Made by a program: the position numbers and the translations under genes
Notes under the pieces: generated by a model
The model's input: only the letters and a program-made list of their open reading frames with translations
Databases searched by the model: none
Told to the model about the DNA's origin: nothing
In this document: one piece after another, positions 28,448 through 37,639 of the stretch
How the letters are laid out: each line of letters starts with the position of its first letter
Numbering within the stretch: the stretch's first letter is position 1
Assembly (NCBI GenBank): GCA_030651815.1
Contig: JAUSBW010000191.1
Span: 1 to 60,557 of the forward strand
Direction: 5' to 3'
Length of the DNA stretch: 60,557 nt
DNA from: Methanoregula sp.
GTDB lineage: Archaea; Halobacteriota; Methanomicrobia; Methanomicrobiales; Methanospirillaceae

Positions 28448-29395
28448 ATGGAGTCAATAAAAAAAAATAAAAAATCCCTGCAGCTCATCCTGTTCCTAAT
28501 CGGATTATTGATTCTTGGGTACGTAATAGTAAGATCTGGGATAATTGAAAATTACCAGATCCTTTTTACCGTCAGTATTCCCCTTTTAATTCTCGCATTT
28601 TTTTTATCACTGTGTACCATCGCATGCAGGATTTACCGCTGGAAATTCTTAAGCGAAAAGTACGATGTCGCCATCAGCTGGCATGACTCCTCAATCGTCA
28701 GCATCGCAAGCCTGTTCTATGCAAATATCACTCCGGGGAAAATTGGGGATCTCTACAAGGCATATTACATGCAGAAACGGTATGCCATGAGCTTTTTTGA
28801 CGGCATTTCCATGATCTTTTACGAGCGGTTCTTTGAATTGATGATCCTCTTTCTTGCAGCGTGTGCAATTGTGTTCATCGAACTCAAAGGGATCACCGTC
28901 ATTATCCTGGAAGTGACAGCAATCATTCTCGTCCTCCTTTTCTTTTTTTATTTCAAGGCGGATTACTTCCTCTCGCTCCTAGAGAAGTACTCATCCCGGA
29001 TTCCCTTACTCAAGAAGATCCCTACTGATTTCAGGATCAGGAAGCTCCCCTTCCGGGATATTGTTGGCGTGTGCATTATTACGGTCTTCTCTCTTGGCTC
29101 TGAATTCGTGCGCCTCTGGGTGGTCACCCTTGCCTTCGGATACACCCTGAACCCCATTCTGCTCACTATCTTTTTCTGCCTCTCGATCATCGCAGGGCTG
29201 GCATCCCAGATTCCCCTCGGGGTCGGCGTGATGGAAGCGTCCCTTGGTTATTTCCTGATCTTACTCGGGGTCGCCTCAACTGATGCCATGGCAATCGTAC
29301 TCACTGACCGGCTGATATCAATGTATTTTGTCCTGATCCTCGGGTTTGTCTTCTCGAAATTTGCTGCAGACCAGTACAACGGAGTACCTGAATGA
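28448..29395 (+). CDS. Lysylphosphatidylglycerol synthase/flippase-like membrane protein (UPF0104)
   Basis: A 315-residue integral membrane protein with about eight hydrophobic segments, of the AglD-tail/LPG-synthetase transmembrane family. The characteristic motif is ITPGKIGDLYKAYYM near 94-108, and a second block is LASQIPLGVGVMEASLGYFL near 255-275. Relatives are suggested to move lipid-linked sugars or to be fused to glycosyltransferases. Here the next gene, overlapping by four bases, encodes a GT2 enzyme, the two-gene equivalent of AglD. It opens the plus-strand part of the glycan island. Confidence 0.85.
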   Translation: MESIKKNKKSLQLILFLIGLLILGYVIVRSGIIENYQILFTVSIPLLILAFFLSLCTIACRIYRWKFLSEKYDVAISWHDSSIVSIASLFYANITPGKIGDLYKAYYMQKRYAMSFFDGISMIFYERFFELMILFLAACAIVFIELKGITVIILEVTAIILVLLFFFYFKADYFLSLLEKYSSRIPLLKKIPTDFRIRKLPFRDIVGVCIITVFSLGSEFVRLWVVTLAFGYTLNPILLTIFFCLSIIAGLASQIPLGVGVMEASLGYFLILLGVASTDAMAIVLTDRLISMYFVLILGFVFSKFAADQYNGVPE

Positions 29396-30126
29396 TATCC
29401 ATCATCATACCTCTCTTCAACGAGGCGGAGAACGCACGCCTATACCCCGAACGGCTCTTTCCCGTTGCCGGGCCGATCATGGAACGGTATGGGGAGACCT
29501 ACGAATATGTCCTTGTGGATGACGGGAGCAGAGATACGACTCTCGATGAACTCAACAAGTTCAAAGAGATACAGAAGAATGTGGTTGTCGTTCCCCATGG
29601 CGTGAACAAGGGGATGGGGGTGGCAGTGAGAACCGGGCTCGCACATAGCAAGGGAGATCTAGTCATCATGATGGACTCCGATCTCACATACCGTCCGGAA
29701 GATATCGAAAAACTGCTGGCAGATTACAAGGAGACCGGTGCCGACTGCATATCTGCGTCTCCCTACCGTGGAAAAGATCTCGCAAAGGAGATCTCCTCAC
29801 CGTTCCGGCTCTTCATCAGCAAATCCGTTAATTTTCTTTACCGGGTACTCTTGCAGGACGACCTCACGTGCGTCAGTGCCATCTTTCGGCTCTATAAGAA
29901 AGTGGCGCTTGATGAGCTGACCCTTGAGAGCAACAATTTTGAGATCTGTGCGGAGATCATCTCAAAACTTATCCTGAATGGGAAGTCCGTGCACGAGATC
30001 GGGGTGAAGGTCCACACGCGTGAGTTTGGCGAGTCTAAGCTGAATGTGAAAAAAGAGGTTGTCAACAACCTGCGGATCCTCTCCAAAATTTTCAAGGCGA
30101 AGTATCTCAGGCAAAAATGGCAGTGA
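29392..30126 (+). CDS. GT2 family glycosyltransferase (dolichyl-phosphate sugar synthase type)
   Basis: A 244-residue soluble GT-A fold enzyme. It has the start motif SIIIPLFNEAENA, the VLVDDGSRDTT nucleotide-binding segment near 40 and MMDSDLTYRP (DxD-like) near 92. It has no C-terminal membrane helices. Close relatives transfer mannose or glucose from a nucleotide sugar to dolichyl phosphate. It overlaps the UPF0104 gene, so the pair probably makes and moves one lipid-linked sugar. Confidence 0.9.
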   Translation: MISIIIPLFNEAENARLYPERLFPVAGPIMERYGETYEYVLVDDGSRDTTLDELNKFKEIQKNVVVVPHGVNKGMGVAVRTGLAHSKGDLVIMMDSDLTYRPEDIEKLLADYKETGADCISASPYRGKDLAKEISSPFRLFISKSVNFLYRVLLQDDLTCVSAIFRLYKKVALDELTLESNNFEICAEIISKLILNGKSVHEIGVKVHTREFGESKLNVKKEVVNNLRILSKIFKAKYLRQKWQ

Positions 30127-30237
30127 ACACCGGCACCCCCGATAATCCCGGGGTTTGAACCTGTTGAGAAAATACCGGGCGATTTAAACGACGATATTAT
30201 CGAAAAGCACGGATTTTGTGGAATTTTTTGTTTTTCA

Positions 30238-30252
30238 CAATATTTATATTTC
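30238..30252 (+). promoter_or_regulatory. TATA box region of the nucleotide-sugar epimerase gene
   Basis: CAATATTTATATTTC sits in a 193-bp intergenic region about 70 bp before the chosen ATG and predicts a leader near 50 nt. Confidence 0.45.
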
Positions 30253-30319
30253 GGTCTTCCCCTAATTATGAATGGATTGTTAATTTTCTTCCGTGAATAA
30301 ACAGGAAAAAGGTCACATC

Positions 30320-31324
30320 ATGCACAAAGAAACGGTATTAATCACGGGGGGGGCAGGTTTTATTGGCAGCAATTTAACCGAATTCCTCCTCAAAAGCGGA
30401 CACAGAGTCATAGTTCTCGATGATCTCTCCCGAAGCACTACAGACAATATCCGTGCCTGCTACAACTATTCACCCAATTTTTATTTTGTAAATGGCTCTG
30501 TAATGGACTTTGAACTGGTGGACAGGCTGGTAAATAATGTAGATATGGTCTTCCATCTGGCTGCTCAGGTTCACTGGGAAGAATCAATCGACAATCCCGT
30601 ACCCAGTTTTGAAGTGCACACACGCGGGACCCAGAATGTACTTGAAGCAGTCCGGCGAGCTATGACCCGCCGGGATCCCCTGAAACTGATGTTATACGCA
30701 TCCTCATCTGAAGTCTACGGAACCGGGCAGTATATGCCAATGGATGAAAACCATCCATTCAACCCGCAATCACCCTATGCAGCGGGAAAGGCAGCCGCGG
30801 ACCGCCTCTGTTCCTCATACCACCACGTGTACAATCTGCCTATCATAATTCTCAGGCAGTTTAACACCTATGGACCAAACCAGAGAATGAAGGGCTATTC
30901 AGCAGTGATACCGAAGTTTGTTTCACAGGTAATGAACAATTGTCCGCCTACAGTCTACGGAAGCGGTGTCCAGACAAAGGATTTCCACTATATCGACGAT
31001 CTTATCGCAGCATATTCGCTCATTATTAACAAATGGGAAGATCTGGATATGTTCGGTACGGCAATCAACTTCGGGACTGGTAAAGAGACAAGCGTCAATG
31101 ATCTTGCAAGGATTATCATTGATACCATTGCCAAGGAAACGGGCAGGGATCTGAAAGATATGAGCTCGATTCACCTTCCAAAACGCCCGGGTGAAGTGAT
31201 GCGGTTTGCAGCGGACATCTCCCTTGCAAAAAAGAGCCTCGGATTCACGCCAAAAATTGATATTAAGAAAGGTATTGAAAAATATGTACGCTGGTACATT
31301 AAAGAGGGTTCATGGTCCGGATAA
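30320..31324 (+). CDS. NAD-dependent nucleotide-sugar epimerase/dehydratase
   Basis: A 334-residue extended short-chain dehydrogenase. It has the Rossmann motif GGAGFIGSNL at residue about 10, a Ser in YASSSEVYG and the catalytic YxxxK as SPYAAGKAAADR near 155. A RPGEV motif near the C-terminus binds the nucleotide sugar. Candidates are UDP-glucose/GlcNAc 4-epimerase, or GDP-mannose or dTDP-glucose 4,6-dehydratase; the sequence read by eye does not decide. I prefer the ATG at 30320, which has AAGGT seven bases upstream, over a GTG nine codons earlier with none. A T-run follows the stop (31325-31331). Confidence 0.88.
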   Translation: MHKETVLITGGAGFIGSNLTEFLLKSGHRVIVLDDLSRSTTDNIRACYNYSPNFYFVNGSVMDFELVDRLVNNVDMVFHLAAQVHWEESIDNPVPSFEVHTRGTQNVLEAVRRAMTRRDPLKLMLYASSSEVYGTGQYMPMDENHPFNPQSPYAAGKAAADRLCSSYHHVYNLPIIILRQFNTYGPNQRMKGYSAVIPKFVSQVMNNCPPTVYGSGVQTKDFHYIDDLIAAYSLIINKWEDLDMFGTAINFGTGKETSVNDLARIIIDTIAKETGRDLKDMSSIHLPKRPGEVMRFAADISLAKKSLGFTPKIDIKKGIEKYVRWYIKEGSWSG

Positions 31325-31377
31325 TTTTTTTGTATTTTATCAGGGTGGATGGGATAGCAGTAAGTCCCCCAACAACC

Positions 31378-32442
31378 CTAAAATTTTGAAACGACCGTAT
31401 CAATTATTTTACGTGAACTTTCCCCATTCCCAAAAAGCGATAGATCGGGAGAGCCTTGCGGATTAAAGCTTGAAACCGCCTCAATTATTTTTTCCGGGTT
31501 GTCATCAACAAGGATATTCCATCCACTCTCTGTTGTTTCCACCCATTCGGTATTCGGTCGTAACGTGATGCAGGGTTTTGAGAGGAAAAACGCCTGTTTT
31601 TGTGCTCCACCGGAATCGGTTAAAAGTTTTTCAGAATGGAAGATCATCCGAAGGAATTCAAAATACCCTGCAGGTGAGATCGCGTGAATATTGTCCGGCA
31701 TACTAATATTAAAACTCTGGATTCTTTGTTTTGTCCGTGGGTGAATCGGAAAGATTACCGGATAGGGAACAGAAGACACCGCATCAAGAATATTTTTTAA
31801 CCGATCCTTATTATCGGTATTTGCTTCCCGGTGAAGGGTGAGCAGGAGATAGGGTTTTTGTGTAAGGGATAAATCTTCGAGAGTCCTTGCTTTATTTTCA
31901 ATCAACTTCCGGTAGTAGGTGATCGAATCGAGCATCACATCCCCAACCAGAAAAACATTATCGTGAATCCCATTGTCATGCAGGTTCCTGATTCCTCTCT
32001 CTGTTGGGGAAAAAAGAGCATCTGAAAAATTATCGATAATTACCCGGTTAATTTCCTCTGGCATGGATCGATCGTAACTTCGCATACCGGCTTCAAAGTG
32101 ACCTACTTTGATCTTTGATTTGTTTGCTGCAAGAGCAACGCCAAGGGCAGTGTTTGTATCTCCAGTAACAAGGAGAATATCGGGGTTTTCTTTACGGAAA
32201 ATTGATTCGGATTTTGTGATCATCTCACCGATCTGCTCACCGGGAAGCTTAGAACCGATTCCAAGGTAATGGGTGGGATCAGGCACATCCATCTCTTCAA
32301 AAAAGATTTTATCCATTTCATAATCGTAGTGCTGACCTGAATGGATGAATATATATTCAATATTCCGTCCAACCAGTTCACGAATGATTGGTTCAACCTG
32401 GATAAATTCCGGTCTTGTTCCTGCTGCTATTGCAACTTTCAT
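31378..32442 (-). CDS. wecB: UDP-N-acetylglucosamine 2-epimerase (non-hydrolysing)
   Basis: A 354-residue WecB-type enzyme that interconverts UDP-GlcNAc and UDP-ManNAc for surface glycan synthesis. Recognised by AAGTRPEFIQVEPI at the start, SGQHYDYEMD near 36, VTGDTNTALGVALAA near 96, LTLHREANTDN near 205 and LLTDSGGAQKQAFFL near 282. It is the most distal gene of the minus-strand half of the glycan island and converges with the epimerase gene across 53 bp. Confidence 0.93.
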   Translation of the reverse strand: MKVAIAAGTRPEFIQVEPIIRELVGRNIEYIFIHSGQHYDYEMDKIFFEEMDVPDPTHYLGIGSKLPGEQIGEMITKSESIFRKENPDILLVTGDTNTALGVALAANKSKIKVGHFEAGMRSYDRSMPEEINRVIIDNFSDALFSPTERGIRNLHDNGIHDNVFLVGDVMLDSITYYRKLIENKARTLEDLSLTQKPYLLLTLHREANTDNKDRLKNILDAVSSVPYPVIFPIHPRTKQRIQSFNISMPDNIHAISPAGYFEFLRMIFHSEKLLTDSGGAQKQAFFLSKPCITLRPNTEWVETTESGWNILVDDNPEKIIEAVSSFNPQGSPDLSLFGNGESSRKIIDTVVSKF

Positions 32443-32535
32443 AATTTCCCCTGAATCGTTGATTAATGATCTGTGATTGCCTTTCTTTCTGTGTTCAATG
32501 TTGTTTGTTATGAATCGTTATGGCATTTGTGATAA

Positions 32536-33882
32536 TTATTCTTTTTTTAAGGTTAATGTCTGGAAAAAAAATTTCATCCAATTAATCATTCCTTCCTTTG
32601 GTCTGATGATGAAGTAAAGCAGGATGAAAAACGCGATATATTCCAAGGTAAAAAAACCGAGCGTCAGATACCAATCTGAAGTGCCAACCGGGTTGATATA
32701 GTTAAGATTTACATAATATTTTCCAAACATCAAGGGAAACTCTACGTATGCAAAGATCTGGGTGACATAGAATAATACGATCTTTACTATATCGTCAGCA
32801 ACGAGCAGAGCGAGGAATGGTGTAAACCAGACAAGATACTGGGGACTATGGAATTTTGTGAAAAAGACCAGGCAGAAAATTGCACATAGCACTAACTTTA
32901 TCAGATTTTTGGGATTTTTTTCACTTTCTGCATACGCAAAGTACAAGAGGAGGAGGAGGGTGATGCCCATCAGTGCATACATCACCATTGATACAGTGGT
33001 TGGAGAGATCCCCAGATGGAGAACATCATGGAGGAAAGAATAAATGGTGAAAGTAGCTGTATTCACATACACCCCGAGGCTTCCACCTGTTGCAAAAAGA
33101 TATGTGCGGATGACATCGGGGTTGATGAGAGCAAACGGTAATAGCAATAAAATGCAGAACAGGAGGAATATTTTCCCTGCAGATATCAGCTCTGTTTTGA
33201 GTGAGGTGGATTTCGCATTGTATAAAACCATGAACGGGAGTGCGACCACCGGGAAAATTTTTGTAAAAAAGCCCAGCGTTGCGAAGACGTATCCCTTTGT
33301 GTTCATGCCATATATGGTAAAAAGAAGGGCTACCATAAGAATGCATGTCGGAAATGCATCAGACTTTGTCAATACAAAATAGGCTGTGGAAAATGCTGTT
33401 GCGTAGAGAAGACCTCCCAAAAATGCGATCTTCTCACTCCAGATTCTCAATCCAATGAGATAAACGCAGAGCGCGATCAGGATATCACACAATACCATGA
33501 GAATCTGGAATGAGAGTGCAAAAACCATGGCGTTTTGAGTCAACACCGCAGGGATAAAGGCAAGTAGTATCGGGATGAACAGCAGGATTGGGTACTCAAA
33601 CTGATAATTTATATAGGGTACCTGTCCCTGTAAGAGGGGGGCCGCACTGTTCAGGTACACACCAATATCGAAGTAATCGATAAACGAGCCAAAAACTTCC
33701 GTAGTAAAAAAAACCACCACGAACTTCATGATAATGGTGGCAATAATCAGCATTGTCACGTGGTGTTTCACAGTCTTTTTATCAACAGCTTCAAACTGGG
33801 TACCTAGGAGTGCAAAGGGATGATTTCCCCGCTTTCCCTTCCTTGATAACTGCTCTGCATCAATATTGTTTTTTTTCCCCAT
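32536..33882 (-). CDS. Polytopic membrane glycosyltransferase, GT87/DUF2029-like
   Basis: A 448-residue integral membrane protein with about ten to twelve hydrophobic segments after a basic cytosolic N-terminus. An Asp-containing first loop (FIDYFDIGVYLNSAAPLLQGQVPYINY) and the late KFHSPQYLVWFTPFLAL motif match GT87-type polyprenyl-phosphate-mannose-dependent mannosyltransferases, which add sugars on the outer face of the membrane. Donor and acceptor are not determinable here. It is separated from its neighbours by short, AT-rich gaps. Confidence 0.75.
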   Translation of the reverse strand: MGKKNNIDAEQLSRKGKRGNHPFALLGTQFEAVDKKTVKHHVTMLIIATIIMKFVVVFFTTEVFGSFIDYFDIGVYLNSAAPLLQGQVPYINYQFEYPILLFIPILLAFIPAVLTQNAMVFALSFQILMVLCDILIALCVYLIGLRIWSEKIAFLGGLLYATAFSTAYFVLTKSDAFPTCILMVALLFTIYGMNTKGYVFATLGFFTKIFPVVALPFMVLYNAKSTSLKTELISAGKIFLLFCILLLLPFALINPDVIRTYLFATGGSLGVYVNTATFTIYSFLHDVLHLGISPTTVSMVMYALMGITLLLLLYFAYAESEKNPKNLIKLVLCAIFCLVFFTKFHSPQYLVWFTPFLALLVADDIVKIVLFYVTQIFAYVEFPLMFGKYYVNLNYINPVGTSDWYLTLGFFTLEYIAFFILLYFIIRPKEGMINWMKFFFQTLTLKKE

Positions 33883-33970
33883 ATTCCATCTCCGATTCAG
33901 CTGATTATTACCTTTAATGACGTATAATTATTCCAGAGACCACCGGAATTACGTATCCTGCACAGGATGA

Positions 33971-35077
33971 TCATTTCCTTGTCCACGTAACTCTTCTATT
34001 CACCATGAAATTCCACCCGAACCCCACCAGGATTCCGATGATATTAGAGATGAGATAATAAACCCCCCCAACGCTTGTCAGCAAGTACAGGATTCCCATG
34101 TTGATAACAAGCCCTCCGGCTGATACCACATGAAAGGAAATGAGACGGTGCAACCGGCTGGAAAGTTTATGCGATGCCCCTGCCTTAAACGTCCAGAGAT
34201 CATTCCAGATGAAATTATTGAGTATGGACAATTCAATAGCGAAGAGGCTTGAGACAAGATAATAGAGGCCAACGAACTCCGTCAGGTACCAGAGTAAACC
34301 CATATTCACAACAATCCCAGAAATCCCCACCAGACCGAACTTAAACACCCGCTTCCATTCCCTCCACACCGCACTCTCGTGATGCAAAAACGAAAAGAGT
34401 GTGATATCGATAACTTGCTGGGCATACTCGACAATCGTTTTCAGTTTTAGTTTGCTCGAACCGATCTCCCGGTCCACGAATTCGAAAGGAATCTCCTTGT
34501 CCTTCTCCCAGGTTCCCTTGCCAAGCACCTCAAGCAGGATTTTATAACCCCGGGGTTTTAACGCAGCTTTTGCCACAACACTCTTCCTGACAGCAAAAAA
34601 ACCGCTTACCGGATCCGAGACATCAGGAAAGAGCAGGCGTCCTAAAAACGTAGCTCCGAGCGAGATTACCCGGCGTTTGAGTGGCCATTTTTTAATTCCG
34701 CCCCCTTCCATATACCTGCTTCCGATGACAATATCATTACCATCCATAATCTCGGTATACATGACAGGAATAAGAGCCGGGGGATGTGAGAGATCGGCAT
34801 CAATTACCACAAGAATGTCTGATGAAGCCTGAACAAATCCTTCAGCCACGGATTGTGAAAGTCCGTGATCCACCAGACGGACAATAATATTTACATTAGG
34901 TCTTGTTTTTTTAATTTCATTGACAATCGAAATAGTCCCATCTGGAGAGTTATCATCAACGACAAGGATCTCCCCATTGAGATTATTCCGCTTGAAAACC
35001 GCATCCACTTCGGTGACAATATTCCGGATATTTGCCTCTTCTTTATAGGTTGGGATGATCACCGTAAGGTCGTACAT
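33971..35077 (-). CDS. GT2 glycosyltransferase with C-terminal GtrA-like membrane domain
   Basis: A 368-residue fusion. The N-terminal 220 residues are a DPM1-type GT-A domain (TVIIPTYKEEANI, VVDDNSPDGT near 40, VIDADLSHPP near 92, GSRYMEGGG near 120). The C-terminal 140 residues hold four helices of the GtrA/PF04138 type (FGLVGISGIVVNMGLLWYL, LISFHVVSAGGLVINMGILYLL). Such fusions make a polyprenyl-phosphate sugar and flip it. The next gene downstream is a lipid-linked-sugar-dependent GT87-like enzyme, the logical user of the product. Confidence 0.92.
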   Translation of the reverse strand: MYDLTVIIPTYKEEANIRNIVTEVDAVFKRNNLNGEILVVDDNSPDGTISIVNEIKKTRPNVNIIVRLVDHGLSQSVAEGFVQASSDILVVIDADLSHPPALIPVMYTEIMDGNDIVIGSRYMEGGGIKKWPLKRRVISLGATFLGRLLFPDVSDPVSGFFAVRKSVVAKAALKPRGYKILLEVLGKGTWEKDKEIPFEFVDREIGSSKLKLKTIVEYAQQVIDITLFSFLHHESAVWREWKRVFKFGLVGISGIVVNMGLLWYLTEFVGLYYLVSSLFAIELSILNNFIWNDLWTFKAGASHKLSSRLHRLISFHVVSAGGLVINMGILYLLTSVGGVYYLISNIIGILVGFGWNFMVNRRVTWTRK

Positions 35078-35099
35078 GGCGGTTCACAAGTGGGGGGGA

Positions 35100-36635
35100 C
35101 TAAGCTGAAACAAAGAGATAGATCCCGGTGTTCTGCCCGAGTGGTTTTGTGTACGCATTTAACCATGCTACCGCATCACCGTTCGGATTTGCCGAACTGA
35201 TATCTCCGGTGACGATGAAAAATGCGGTATTATTTCCTTTGCCTGCATTGATCACTTCAAGTTGTTTTCCGGTGTTTGCACCAAACTCGAACGTCTGATC
35301 AGATGCATTTGAATAGTAATAATTGAGCGGTTGGGAGATATATCCCGGTACCACAACCACAAGATCCCCGGGCTGGGTCATCTGCTGAATCTGACCGGAA
35401 AAACCTCTCCAGTCCTCTTTTGAGTACCCTTTATAAAAGTCCACAAGGGTGGGGGCGCTGACGATAACGAGGAGTGCGATAAAGCCATAGACAACCCCCC
35501 GGTTGTTGATGAGACTGTAGAACATCTTATACGATATTGCAACACCGATGAAAAAAACGGTGTTGAAAAAGATCAGGTAGCGGGGAACCATCGGCATTTT
35601 GTAGGAGAGAATGAAGCTGATGATAAACGTAAGAACGGTGAGTGTCACTAAAAAGATTCCTTTGTTTTTATCTATGAGAAATGCCTGGATGACGCCGATA
35701 ATAAAGAGGATGAGAAACAGGAACATCGAGATGTCAGAAAAGCCGGAGAGCTGCCTGAATGTTTCGCTGATGATTCCCAGTCCCTGGATACCGAAGGCTG
35801 GTGCAGAGGATGTCCTGGTTGCGAAGAGCTGGATCGCCAGCAGAATGAGGGGGAAACAGAGGACGACAAACAAAACAATTGATACTGCAATCATTTTGAG
35901 ATTTTGCATGTTTTTCTGGAGATCTCCGATCTGAAGGAAAAATGCATAGAGGATAAGGGAGGCAATAATGACAAACGAATAAAAGTGCGACCAGAACGCA
36001 AGAGCGGAGAGTATGCCAAACAAGGCCCAGTTTTTCAGCTCATTTGTTTTTAAGGCTTTGAAGTAGAAGACCATTGCAAATGCCACAAAAAAGAGCATCA
36101 TCGAGTATGCCCGGGCTTCCTGCGAATAAAAGATCAGGAATGGTGAAAATGCAAATGCTGCTGCGGCAATAATCCCGACATTGCGATCCATGAATTCCTT
36201 TCCTGCAAAATAGATCAGTGGAATGGTCAGTACCCCGAGGAGTGCAGGAACAAACCTGAGTACTACTTCATTGTTCCCAAACACCAGCATGATATGCTCG
36301 ATCCAGTAGAACAGAGGGGGGTTGAACTCCCCCCCCGCAGTAGCTTTCCAGATGTCGGGAATTGACATTACAGCAAACGTATTCGTAGAGGCTTCATCGA
36401 GCCAGAGCGAGTTGAACCCGAGATTGTAAAACCTGAGGAAAAAACCAAGAATGGTCAAAATGATAAGAGATTGTGCATAACGGCTGTGGGCTACCACAGA
36501 TTTGATATTTTCAACACTGATATCCCGAAACGACTGGATCGGGGAGATGTAATCCCCGTCAAGATTACATTCGGTATCTCCTCCCGATTTTTTTCCTTTT
36601 CCCCGATCCTCGCGTTTTTTCGCCATTGCTATCAT
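35100..36635 (-). CDS. Membrane glycosyltransferase of the ArnT/PMT (GT39-like) type
   Basis: A 511-residue polytopic membrane protein. After a Lys/Gly-rich N-terminus and a first helix comes the acidic luminal motif FNSLWLDEASTNTFAV near 72, equivalent to the DE motif of PMT/ArnT enzymes. About eleven hydrophobic segments follow, and the C-terminal 110 residues form a soluble outer domain. These enzymes transfer a sugar from a polyprenyl phosphate to lipid or protein. The start may be 36635 (MIAMAKK) or 36626 (MAKK). It heads the minus-strand glycan unit, 22 bp before the GT2-GtrA gene. Confidence 0.85.
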   Translation of the reverse strand: MIAMAKKREDRGKGKKSGGDTECNLDGDYISPIQSFRDISVENIKSVVAHSRYAQSLIILTILGFFLRFYNLGFNSLWLDEASTNTFAVMSIPDIWKATAGGEFNPPLFYWIEHIMLVFGNNEVVLRFVPALLGVLTIPLIYFAGKEFMDRNVGIIAAAAFAFSPFLIFYSQEARAYSMMLFFVAFAMVFYFKALKTNELKNWALFGILSALAFWSHFYSFVIIASLILYAFFLQIGDLQKNMQNLKMIAVSIVLFVVLCFPLILLAIQLFATRTSSAPAFGIQGLGIISETFRQLSGFSDISMFLFLILFIIGVIQAFLIDKNKGIFLVTLTVLTFIISFILSYKMPMVPRYLIFFNTVFFIGVAISYKMFYSLINNRGVVYGFIALLVIVSAPTLVDFYKGYSKEDWRGFSGQIQQMTQPGDLVVVVPGYISQPLNYYYSNASDQTFEFGANTGKQLEVINAGKGNNTAFFIVTGDISSANPNGDAVAWLNAYTKPLGQNTGIYLFVSA

Positions 36636-36751
36636 CTACTATTTCGTGAATATTCGGATATAGATTGTTGCATTCCTGTTCTATTCAGAGAGCTTTCCGC
36701 CCATGACAGGCTTGTGATATCTGGAACAATGTGGCCCGGTGTCCGGAAAAT

Positions 36752-37630
36752 TCAGACATCCCTTTTACCGATAAGCGGGGAATTGACTGATTCCAGTAAC
36801 TCTATAGTACTGGAAACCACCTTTGACGATTCTTCAAGCATCAGGTTTACCTGCTCGTGCATGCCAGCCCTGCGGAAATCCGTGCGAACCGCAATCACCG
36901 GTTTGTTGTGTGCATACGCATACCCCATCTCCCATGCGGTGCCGGAATCTGCATCCGCGCCATCGATAACTGCAACAACAAAATCCGCATGATCGAGATC
37001 GCTTTTGTTTTTAGAGAAGATCCGTACCTGCTCTCTTTTCATCCTCGTATCTGTATCATCACCCGCTTCCTGGGGAAGAAAGACTTCAAACAGGTGTTGT
37101 TTCAGCAGATCCGCTAACATTGCATTATAGGTACGCTCGGCTGTGGAAAAAAGAGGTGCGGCAAGATATATCCGGTACCTTGCAAATGTTGCGACATCCA
37201 TAGCGCAGATATCAGGAAACCGTGCAAGAAACACCCCCCGCCCCGTCCGTTTTGGCGGTTGTTGATCCTCACCCCCATAATAGGTGCTGGTCACTCCGCA
37301 GGCAGGAGAGGAGTTGACACCAAGGATGCAAAGTGGTGGACCCCGTTTAACGATGATATCCTGCACTTGTAGTTCAAGCGTGTCCATCAGGCTGGCAAAT
37401 GCCATGGTGTTCAGCCGTTCGAGAAATGTTCCGGGTTTCCTGTCAGGACCAAGGTACAACGTCTCGGGGCAGGGGAGTGGCACCATTTCAATACCGAAGC
37501 TTTTGCAGCGTGCGATCGCTCGTTCGAACAGTGCGAGGTCCGAGGATTTTGTAATACCCATAGTCCGGAGTTCCGGGTGGAGAATGCAGGGGCTGCAGAG
37601 CACGTACATTGATACAGTGTGTGCACGCAT
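36752..37630 (-). CDS. Fusion of a TudS/DUF523-like [4Fe-4S] desulfurase domain and a nucleoside 2-deoxyribosyltransferase domain
   Basis: A 292-residue two-domain protein. Residues 1-145 carry the three cysteine positions of the DUF523/TudS family: C12/C15 in VLCSPC, C54 in CPE and C111 in SSPACG, followed by GVTSTYYGG. TudS uses a three-Cys [4Fe-4S] cluster to remove sulfur from 2-thiouracil. Residues 150-280 are a nucleoside 2-deoxyribosyltransferase-like fold (IYLAAPLFSTAER, VAVIDGADADSGTAWEMGYA with the family Glu, KPVIAVRTDFR). A thiobase or modified-nucleotide salvage enzyme is the natural inference. A start at 37609 (MYVLC) is also possible. Divergent to tsr3, only nine bases apart. 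Confidence 0.78.
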   Translation of the reverse strand: MRAHTVSMYVLCSPCILHPELRTMGITKSSDLALFERAIARCKSFGIEMVPLPCPETLYLGPDRKPGTFLERLNTMAFASLMDTLELQVQDIIVKRGPPLCILGVNSSPACGVTSTYYGGEDQQPPKRTGRGVFLARFPDICAMDVATFARYRIYLAAPLFSTAERTYNAMLADLLKQHLFEVFLPQEAGDDTDTRMKREQVRIFSKNKSDLDHADFVVAVIDGADADSGTAWEMGYAYAHNKPVIAVRTDFRRAGMHEQVNLMLEESSKVVSSTIELLESVNSPLIGKRDV

Positions 37631-37639
37631 GGATGATCA

